Shown here one piece after another: positions 22,785 to 28,800 of a DNA stretch of 38,475 nucleotides. Under the pieces are notes generated by a model. That model worked only from the letters and a program-made list of their open reading frames with translations, had not been told where the DNA came from and made no database searches. Location of the stretch: the NCBI GenBank assembly GCA_017453245.1, contig JAFTKM010000010.1:1-38475 (forward strand), read 5' to 3'. The translations under genes and the position numbers were made by a program. The stretch's first letter is position 1; the number at the start of each line of letters is the position of its first letter. The stretch is from Clostridia bacterium (GTDB taxonomy: Bacteria; Bacillota; Clostridia; Oscillospirales; CAG-272).

Positions 22785-23067
22785 CCCGCGCTTCATGCTC
22801 TGCCTTACTTTCTACTCCGGTAAGCAACCTCACCTTGTTCGCACTTCGTGCAGGGCGCGGATACGGGTGCACATACCAAACGAAGCCGTAGGGAGCTCGC
22901 TCACTTAAGGCGAGTGTAGGTATATTCGCCGTAGGCGAAATCCGTCGGCTAGCGGTTGAACCAATCAAATTTCCATTTTTATGATACAATTTTATAAAGT
23001 ATTCTTCCCCATTCAGGTGCCTTTTTATTATCCTTATTTTAACATTCAATTCACCAATATTTATCAC
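22785..23067. other. Gene-free stretch with micro-hairpins
   Basis: No credible gene is seen. Small hairpins resemble the units of the 11.5-kb element: GCAC ttc GTGC (22841-22851), TTCGCC gta GGCGAA (22925-22939) and CTCGC/GCGAG (22896-22914). From about 22960 it becomes A/T-rich and leads into the flavoprotein promoter. Confidence 0.55.
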
Positions 23068-23096
23068 TTGAATTATGTTTGTATATATGATATAAT
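23068..23096 (+). promoter_or_regulatory. Promoter of the flavoprotein gene
   Basis: TTGAAT (23068-23073), 17 bp, TATAAT (23091-23096), 32 bases before the start codon. Confidence 0.75.
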
Positions 23097-23128
23097 AAGA
23101 TATAACCAATAAAGAGAGGATATAAGCT

Positions 23129-24355
23129 ATGGCATTACACGTACTAGATGAAGCAAATCGTTGTCTGCAATGCAAGAATCCGCAATGTGTCAAGGGCTGT
23201 CCTATACAGACGCCCATTCCCGAGGTAATCAGACTTCTGAAGGAAAGCAAGCTTGACGAGGCGGGTAGACTTCTCTTTGAGAACAATCCTCTGACAACCG
23301 TTTGCAGTCTTATCTGCAATCACGAAAAGCAATGCGAGGGACACTGCGTGCTCGGTAAAAAGGGAGTCGCGGTGCACTTCTCCACTATTGAACAGTATAT
23401 TTCAAGAGCCTATGCGCCGAAGATGGTAAAGGGCCCCACCGAATGGAACGGTATGAGGGCGGCAATCATCGGCTCGGGGCCTGCGGGTATAACTATTGCT
23501 ATAATACTCGCCCGTTACGGATACAAGGTCACGATATTTGAAAACAAGAGCGAGATTGGCGGAGTTCTCCGTTACGGTATTCCCGACTTCCGTCTTCCCA
23601 AGACGATACTTGACGATATACAGTACCGTCATATCGAGATGAAGGGCATCAAGGTCAGACCTAACGCTAATATTGGTGATTCGATTACCATTGACGACTT
23701 GTTCCGTGACGGATACAAGGCTATATTCGTCGGCACGGGAGTATGGAAGCCCAACGCGTTGCATATCAAGGGTGAGACGCTCGGTCACGTGCATTTCGGC
23801 ATCAATTATCTGAACAGCCCCGATTCCTTCAAGCTCGGCAGACGCGTTATCGTGATCGGCGCGGGCAACGCCGCTATGGACGTGGCAAGAACCGCGATAA
23901 GACACGGAACCGAGGAGCTGACCTGCTTCTCTATCACCAGCAAGGTTGCGGCAAGTCAGTATGAATTCACCTACGCCAAGCTCGACGGCGTGCAATTTGA
24001 ATACAACAAGAGACCGGTTGAGATCACCGACGAGGGAGTTATCTTCTGCGACGTGATCGAAAACGAGGACGGCAGCTTTACCGACGTGGAAGGAACAGAA
24101 AAGCTTTACGAGGCGGACAGCGTTATCGTCTCCATCAGCCAGGGGCCGCAGAACGTTATCGTGAAGTCCACAGAGGGCCTCGTTACGGGAAAGAACGGCT
24201 TGCTCGCGGCGGATGAATACGGCAACACCTCGCGCCCCGGCATATTCTCAAGCGGAGACGTTGTTCACGGCCCGAGAACGGTAGTTGAGGCAGTCGCACA
24301 CAGCAAGGTCGTCGCGGAAACGATGCATAAGTATATGCAGTCGTTGAAGGATTAA
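23129..24355 (+). CDS. NAD(P)-dependent flavoprotein oxidoreductase, GltD/NfnB-like
   Basis: A 408-residue homologue of the glutamate synthase small subunit and NfnB family. The N-terminus has the iron-sulfur motif CLQCKNPQCVKGCPIQTPIPE and a second Cys group, CSLICNHEKQCEGHC. Two dinucleotide folds follow: an FAD site, IIGSGPAGITIAIILARYGY, and an NAD(P)H site, VIGAGNAAMDVARTAIRHG. The C-terminal GIFSSGDVVHGPRTVVEAV closes the FAD site. It should pass electrons between NAD(P)H and an iron-sulfur partner. No large glutamate synthase or NfnA partner is adjacent, and the protein is somewhat shorter than GltD (about 460). AGAGAGG precedes the ATG; own promoter and terminator. The physiological acceptor is unknown. 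Confidence 0.9.
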   Translation: MALHVLDEANRCLQCKNPQCVKGCPIQTPIPEVIRLLKESKLDEAGRLLFENNPLTTVCSLICNHEKQCEGHCVLGKKGVAVHFSTIEQYISRAYAPKMVKGPTEWNGMRAAIIGSGPAGITIAIILARYGYKVTIFENKSEIGGVLRYGIPDFRLPKTILDDIQYRHIEMKGIKVRPNANIGDSITIDDLFRDGYKAIFVGTGVWKPNALHIKGETLGHVHFGINYLNSPDSFKLGRRVIVIGAGNAAMDVARTAIRHGTEELTCFSITSKVAASQYEFTYAKLDGVQFEYNKRPVEITDEGVIFCDVIENEDGSFTDVEGTEKLYEADSVIVSISQGPQNVIVKSTEGLVTGKNGLLAADEYGNTSRPGIFSSGDVVHGPRTVVEAVAHSKVVAETMHKYMQSLKD

Positions 24356-24366
24356 TAATGATTAAG

Positions 24367-24396
24367 GACAGAGCTTTTTATTGGCTCTGTCTTTTT
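24367..24396 (+). terminator. Terminator of the flavoprotein gene
   Basis: GACAGAGC (24367-24374) pairs with GCTCTGTC (24384-24391), followed by TTTTT. It lies 11 bases after the stop codon. Confidence 0.85.
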
Positions 24397-24449
24397 CTGT
24401 TCCCGTGGAAATGCGCGTTTTTTCAACATATATTGCAAATCTTGCCCTC

Positions 24450-24489
24450 TTTACACTTCTTTACACTTTTTTACGTTTTTTACTTGACA
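24450..24489 (+). promoter_or_regulatory. 10-bp periodic repeats upstream of the HTH gene (possible operator)
   Basis: TTTACACTT begins at 24450 and again at 24460, and TTTACGTTT at 24470: three units exactly 10 bp apart, ending at the -35 box. The inverse word GTGTAAA lies over the -10 region (24504-24510). Units repeated at one helical turn just before a gene for a DNA-binding protein suggest an autoregulatory site. Confidence 0.45.
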
Positions 24490-24512
24490 AATGTCGGAAA
24501 ATAGTGTAAAAT
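24484..24512 (+). promoter_or_regulatory. Promoter of the HTH gene unit
   Basis: TTGACA (24484-24489), 17 bp, TAAAAT (24507-24512). An in-frame ATG at 24491 lies inside this promoter and therefore cannot be the start of the protein. Confidence 0.85.
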
Positions 24513-24535
24513 TGTGTCAAACGGAGGTAATGAAA

Positions 24536-24874
24536 ATGCAAATTACAGACATTGTAACGATAACCGAGCTGTCAAACCTGCTCGGCAAGAGCAGACCGAC
24601 GGTCTACAAATACGTATCCGACTATGAGTCGGGAAACTACTCGGCGATACCCCACTCGGTGAAGTCGCTCTTTGACAAGATAATGTCGGGAGAGACGTCG
24701 AAGCGAGGTGTCTTTGAATACTGCGACCACTGGTTTGCGGGCAAGGCGCAGTCATCGGCAAGCGGTGAGAAGCCGACCACACTCAAGGAAGTGATAAAGC
24801 TGCTGAAGGACAACGAGAGGCGCTTGAATCTCGGTAAGATAAAGAAGTATATAGAGGAGGAGCTCGGAAGATGA
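24536..24874 (+). CDS. Small helix-turn-helix DNA-binding protein
   Basis: A 112-residue protein whose N-terminus, ITDIVTITELSNLLGKSRPTVYKYVSDY, reads as a helix-turn-helix: a first helix, a turn at GKS, and a recognition helix RPTVYKYVSDY. The middle is variable and the C-terminus is a charged helix (TLKEVIKLLKDNERRLNLGKIKKYIEEELG) that could dimerise or bind a partner. GGAGG (24523-24527) is 8 bases from the ATG at 24536; an ATG at 24530 is too close. Its stop overlaps the next start as ATGA, so the two genes are translationally coupled. The 10-bp repeats upstream may be its operator. The role as a regulator is inferred. Confidence 0.75.
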   Translation: MQITDIVTITELSNLLGKSRPTVYKYVSDYESGNYSAIPHSVKSLFDKIMSGETSKRGVFEYCDHWFAGKAQSSASGEKPTTLKEVIKLLKDNERRLNLGKIKKYIEEELGR

Positions 24875-25782
24875 TCTTCGGAAAGAAAAAAAGAGAAAGA
24901 ATAAGACAGAATATAATAGATAACCTTACCCTCTGCCGTCTTGAGGGAGACCTTCTGGCAGTTGAAGCGGCTATAAGAGATAACGCGCCGAAGGAGGCAA
25001 GCGAAGAGGGCGGAGCCTTCAAGAGATTTGTGAATGGGGTGATAAACGACATAAACAACTCCTTCAGAAGACAAAACGTCGAAGGGCTGAGCGTAGACAA
25101 GGCAAAGGCAGGTGAGGCGCTTAAGGCATTCCGCGCGGCGCACTCCGAAAAAGAGCTTGAATTAAGCCGTGACACCGAGAAATTCAGAAAATACATAGAC
25201 AAGCACCTATTCAAGAAGGACAAGGACGGTCTCGGTAAAATTTCCTTTGCGCTCATCTTTGCGCTCGACGGAAGGAACAACGAATATCAGTGTCCCGAGG
25301 AGTCGCTGGAGGTTGTATCCGAGATACTCTTTGATGACTCAAAGCGTCTTGGCAGACTCTACAACCGATACAGAAAAAATTACGAGGCGATACATCAGCA
25401 GTGGCCGAGTGAGGCTGAGGGCATCAAGGGATTCGGCAGAGCTCTTGCGCTCGCGCTTATGCCCCTTTGCGTCAGCGGAGTCTTTGCGGCAGTGAGCTAC
25501 GCGATGCACAAGAAGGCGGCAAGAGAGGCCTTCAAGAATATGACACCTAATGAGACTAACGCTTCCCTCGCCTTCTATCTCACCCTCATCGAGGAGATGA
25601 AAAACGCAGATGAAGGCAAGAAGAAGGAGATGGTCGACGAGCTGCTCAGGAAGCTCTCTAATATACGCTCTGATGCGGAATACAAATGGTACGTTGAGGG
25701 GCTTGACGTGCCCGAGTGCAAGGCGAAGATCGAGCTGTGCAATATGGCGCTTAAGAGACTCGGTCAGATAATCGGCGTATAA
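24871..25782 (+). CDS. Unrecognised charged helical protein with one hydrophobic segment
   Basis: A 303-residue protein, rich in Lys and Glu and predicted mostly helical. The start MIFGKKKRERIRQN is basic. A single hydrophobic stretch (about residues 188-212, GRALALALMPLCVSGVFAAVSYAM) is flanked by charged helices, which could be a membrane hairpin or a buried helix. No catalytic motif is seen. The first ATG overlaps the HTH gene stop (ATGA) and GGAGGAG lies just upstream. Paired only with a small DNA-binding protein under one regulated promoter, it could be an effector such as a toxin, stress or defence protein, but nothing in the sequence proves this. I do not recognise the family. Confidence 0.75.
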   Translation: MIFGKKKRERIRQNIIDNLTLCRLEGDLLAVEAAIRDNAPKEASEEGGAFKRFVNGVINDINNSFRRQNVEGLSVDKAKAGEALKAFRAAHSEKELELSRDTEKFRKYIDKHLFKKDKDGLGKISFALIFALDGRNNEYQCPEESLEVVSEILFDDSKRLGRLYNRYRKNYEAIHQQWPSEAEGIKGFGRALALALMPLCVSGVFAAVSYAMHKKAAREAFKNMTPNETNASLAFYLTLIEEMKNADEGKKKEMVDELLRKLSNIRSDAEYKWYVEGLDVPECKAKIELCNMALKRLGQIIGV

Positions 25783-25796
25783 TTTCCGTTAAAAAT

Positions 25797-25843
25797 AAAA
25801 CCGCTATACGGGACACACTAAGTGCTCATATAGCGGTTTTTGC
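25797..25843. terminator. Bidirectional terminator between the helical protein and MATE genes
   Basis: AAAACCGCTATA (25797-25808) pairs with TATAGCGGTTTT (25829-25840), with A and T tracts on each side, between convergent genes. Confidence 0.85.
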
Positions 25844-25858
25844 TTATATTAGTTTACA

Positions 25859-27250
25859 TTATGCGGCGACAGTATCGCCGATTTTTGTTTTTCTCTCCTT
25901 AGGCTTGAGACCTGTGATCTTGTAATAGATTATGGTTACTATCGCGGAGATCACCCATCCTGCCGGGAAGCCCATGGCTATCGGGAGTATGGTGTTGGAG
26001 ATAAACCTAGATACCACGAAGAGGTAGGTCTGTCTGAAAAGAACGAAGGACGAGAGCATAATTATCATAGGTCCTGTGCTCTTGCCTACACCCCTGAGGG
26101 CTCCCGAATAGATCTGGTTTACACACCAGAAAAGATAGAAGGGAGTGAGCCAGCGGAGGAATACGGTACCGTGCTTTATGATCTCGGGATTTGTGTTGAA
26201 GATAGATACGAAGGTGCCCGAGAATATCATAACGGGAATAATGAGGACTGCGGTGGAGACCAAGGACATAAGGAGCGCGGTGTTGGCGCCCTTCTCTGCT
26301 CTCTTGATCTGCTTCTGTCCGATGTTCTGTCCGACAAAGGTAGTCGACGCAAGCGCAAGCGACTGCATCGGAAGAAGAATGAGCTGATCGATCTTGGTAT
26401 ATGCTGTCCAACCGCCCATAACCTCCTTGCCGAAGAAGTTGATGTAGCTCTGTACGAAGATGTTGGAGAATGAGGTGATAGTCATCTGCAGAGCGGCGGG
26501 CAGACCGATTACGAGTATCTCCTTGAAGATGGGGGTATGGAACTTCATTCCCTTGAAGGAGATCTTAACGCAGGATTCATTTCTGCATAGTGAAATAACG
26601 GTGAGTACCGCGGAGAGCCCCTGCGCAATTATGGTTGCAATAGCAACGCCCGCAACGCCCCAATGGAATACAATAACGAATACAAGGTCAAGAACGGTGT
26701 TTGTAATAGCGGCAACGACAAGATATATGAAGGGACGGCGTGAGTCACCAACTGCTCTCATTATCGCGGAACCCATATTATATACCATAAGTCCGGAAAG
26801 TCCCGAGAACCAGATGGTAAGATAGGTGAGTGCCTCTGCTCTGACGTCAGGGGGCATATCAAGTATCCTAAGAAAGACGGGGATAAGAGCAAGGCCGAGA
26901 GCCGTAAAGACGACGCAAAGAACTCCCGTTAAAATGACCGAGGTATTGACAGTATCCTTAACTCTGTCATACTGCTTTGCACCGAAGAAGCGGGAAATAA
27001 CTACGCCCGCTCCGCTGGTAAGACCTATGAAAAATCCTATCATAAGATTCGTAACCGAGCCGAGCGTTCCAACCGCGGAAAAGGCGGCGTCGCTTACAAA
27101 CTGACCGACCACCCAGGTGTCGACCATATTATACATCATCTGGAAGAGGTTACCGATAAGAAGAGGAACGGCAAAGGTGATCAGGTGCCTCACTATTCCG
27201 CCCTCGGTCATATCGACGTCGGTAGTTCTCCCTTTTGCTTTAGTTAACAT
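25859..27250 (-). CDS. MATE family efflux transporter
   Basis: A 463-residue polytopic membrane protein with about twelve helices in two repeated halves. The start MTEGGIVRHLITFAVPLLIGNLFQMMYNMVDTWVVGQF is the typical first helix of MATE exporters, and GAGVVISRFFGAKQ and FVGQNIGQKQIKRAEKG are the family segments after helices 2 and 8. Such pumps export drugs or metabolites using a Na+ or H+ gradient. The ribosome site before the ATG at 27250 is weak; the family core begins at residue 14, so a later start is possible. It lies 118 bases after the FAD oxidoreductase gene; that gap holds a small AATGTAA/TTACATT hairpin without a clear promoter. Substrate unknown. Confidence 0.93.
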   Translation of the reverse strand: MLTKAKGRTTDVDMTEGGIVRHLITFAVPLLIGNLFQMMYNMVDTWVVGQFVSDAAFSAVGTLGSVTNLMIGFFIGLTSGAGVVISRFFGAKQYDRVKDTVNTSVILTGVLCVVFTALGLALIPVFLRILDMPPDVRAEALTYLTIWFSGLSGLMVYNMGSAIMRAVGDSRRPFIYLVVAAITNTVLDLVFVIVFHWGVAGVAIATIIAQGLSAVLTVISLCRNESCVKISFKGMKFHTPIFKEILVIGLPAALQMTITSFSNIFVQSYINFFGKEVMGGWTAYTKIDQLILLPMQSLALASTTFVGQNIGQKQIKRAEKGANTALLMSLVSTAVLIIPVMIFSGTFVSIFNTNPEIIKHGTVFLRWLTPFYLFWCVNQIYSGALRGVGKSTGPMIIMLSSFVLFRQTYLFVVSRFISNTILPIAMGFPAGWVISAIVTIIYYKITGLKPKERKTKIGDTVAA

Positions 27251-27368
27251 TTATTATCACACTTTTCTTCTGTTTTTTAGTAGTATCTGTTGTTTGCTTG
27301 GATTTTATTATCAGTCGATAAAACAAGCTTAAATAGCGTTGTTTGAATGTAATTATTTACATTTCGGC

Positions 27369-28778
27369 TTATTTCTGTTCGTTCTCAACTATTTTTCTAC
27401 CCATAATAACGCCCATAACAGACGCCATCATAAGGCCTCTTGTCCAACCGGAGGAGTCACCGAGACAATGGAGCCCCTTGATGTTGGTGGTAAGCTCCTT
27501 ATCCATCTTTACTCTGTTGGAATAGAACTTAAGCTCGGGGGAGTAAAGAAGTGTCTCATAGGAGGCGAAGCCGGGAACAACCTTATCTGCGGCGATGATA
27601 AAGTTGATAATATTCATCATAGCGCGGTAAGGCATAGCGGCGGTGATATCGCCTGCCTCAGCATCGGGAAGCGTGGGCTTGACGTTGGACTGCGAGAGCT
27701 CCTCGGGCCAAGTGCGCTTGCCGTCGAGAATGTCTCCGAAGCGCTGGACAAGAATGTGTCCCGCGCCGAGCATATTGGTGAGCTCACCGACCTTCTGAGC
27801 ATACTCGATAGGCTGATTGAAGGGGGTGGAGAAATTATGCGAGACAAGAATTGCGAGATTGGTGTTATCACTCTTCATATCCTTGTAGGAGTGACCGTTT
27901 ACAACCGCGAGATCGTTGTCGTAATTCTCCTGGCTGACAAATCCGCCGGGATTCTGACAGAAGGTACGCACCTTATTCTTAAACGGTGCGGGATATCCGA
28001 TAAGCTTGGACTCATAAAGAACGTTATTCACTCTCTCCATGATCTCGTTTCTTACCTCAACTCTGACGCCGATGTCCACAGTGCCTGGCTGATGAGCGAT
28101 ATTATGCTCTGCGCAAAGCTTCTCAAGCCAATCTGCGCCGCGTCTGCCCGTAGCAATAACTACTGTGCCTGCATCGATAACGACTTCCTCGCCCTTGTCC
28201 TTAACGATAACGCCGGTGCAGGTCTCGTTCTCATCAATAACTATGTTGAGGCACTCTCTGTTGAATTCTATCTCAACGCCGTTATCGATCAGATACTGCT
28301 CGATGGCGTAGTAGATCTCCTGCGCCTTCTCGGTGCCGAGATGTCTGATGGGACAGTCAACGAGCTTAAGTCCTGCGGCGATAGCGTTGCGGCGTATCTC
28401 CTTCTTTTCCTCGGTGAAGCCAAGTCCCTCTACGTGAGGATCCGCGCCGAACTCAAGATAGATACCGTCGGTATAATCTATCATTGTCTTTGCGTATTCC
28501 GCTCCGATAAGGCTCGGAAGATCTCCGCCTACCTCCTCGGAAAGCGAGAGCTTACCGTCGGAAAACGCGCCCGCGCCGGAAAATCCGGTGGTGATGTTAC
28601 AAGGCTTGCAGTTGACGCACTTGCCAACCTTATGCTTAGGGCAGCTTCTCTTTTCTATTGCCTTGCCCTTCTCTATTATCAAAATACTCTGCTTCGTTCC
28701 CTGTCTTAGCATCTCGAGCGCGGTAAAAATACCCGCAGGACCTGCTCCGACGATAACGACGTCATATCTGTTTTTCAT
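27369..28778 (-). CDS. FAD-dependent oxidoreductase (COG2509-like)
   Basis: A 469-residue flavoprotein. The N-terminus, YDVVIVGAGPAGIFTALEM, is a classic FAD-binding Rossmann fold; a Cys-rich loop, CPKHKVGKCVNCKPC, follows near residues 45-60; GFSGAGAFSDGKLSLS and the later GGDLP match the family of uncharacterised FAD dehydrogenases COG2509. The C-terminal GLHCLGDSSGWTRGLMMASVMGVIMGR completes the FAD site. Cytoplasmic. AAGGAG lies before the ATG. The gene starts 22 bases after the stop of the LRR protein gene, so both are probably in one transcript. Electron donor and acceptor are unknown. Confidence 0.9.
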   Translation of the reverse strand: MKNRYDVVIVGAGPAGIFTALEMLRQGTKQSILIIEKGKAIEKRSCPKHKVGKCVNCKPCNITTGFSGAGAFSDGKLSLSEEVGGDLPSLIGAEYAKTMIDYTDGIYLEFGADPHVEGLGFTEEKKEIRRNAIAAGLKLVDCPIRHLGTEKAQEIYYAIEQYLIDNGVEIEFNRECLNIVIDENETCTGVIVKDKGEEVVIDAGTVVIATGRRGADWLEKLCAEHNIAHQPGTVDIGVRVEVRNEIMERVNNVLYESKLIGYPAPFKNKVRTFCQNPGGFVSQENYDNDLAVVNGHSYKDMKSDNTNLAILVSHNFSTPFNQPIEYAQKVGELTNMLGAGHILVQRFGDILDGKRTWPEELSQSNVKPTLPDAEAGDITAAMPYRAMMNIINFIIAADKVVPGFASYETLLYSPELKFYSNRVKMDKELTTNIKGLHCLGDSSGWTRGLMMASVMGVIMGRKIVENEQK

Positions 28779-28800
28779 TTTGTTTCTCCTTACCCTGAAG

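Noticed and set aside
22753-22939. A possible minus-strand structural RNA ending in a CCA-like 3' end
   Set aside because: GGATTTC near 22938 could pair with GGAATCC near the CCA, but the T-stem is broken, no D-arm or anticodon arm is seen, and the pairing overlaps a simple hairpin. I treat it as an ssrA-derived scar.
22687-23319. A 210-codon minus-strand frame
   Set aside because: It covers the tmRNA 3' end, the hairpin region and the start of the flavoprotein gene; the product has no recognisable pattern.
24491-24535. An earlier start for the HTH protein
   Set aside because: The ATG at 24491 lies between the -35 and -10 boxes; GGAGG fits the ATG at 24536.
27339-28709. A 456-codon plus-strand frame
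   Set aside because: Antisense to the FAD oxidoreductase, whose FAD motifs and ribosome site are clear.
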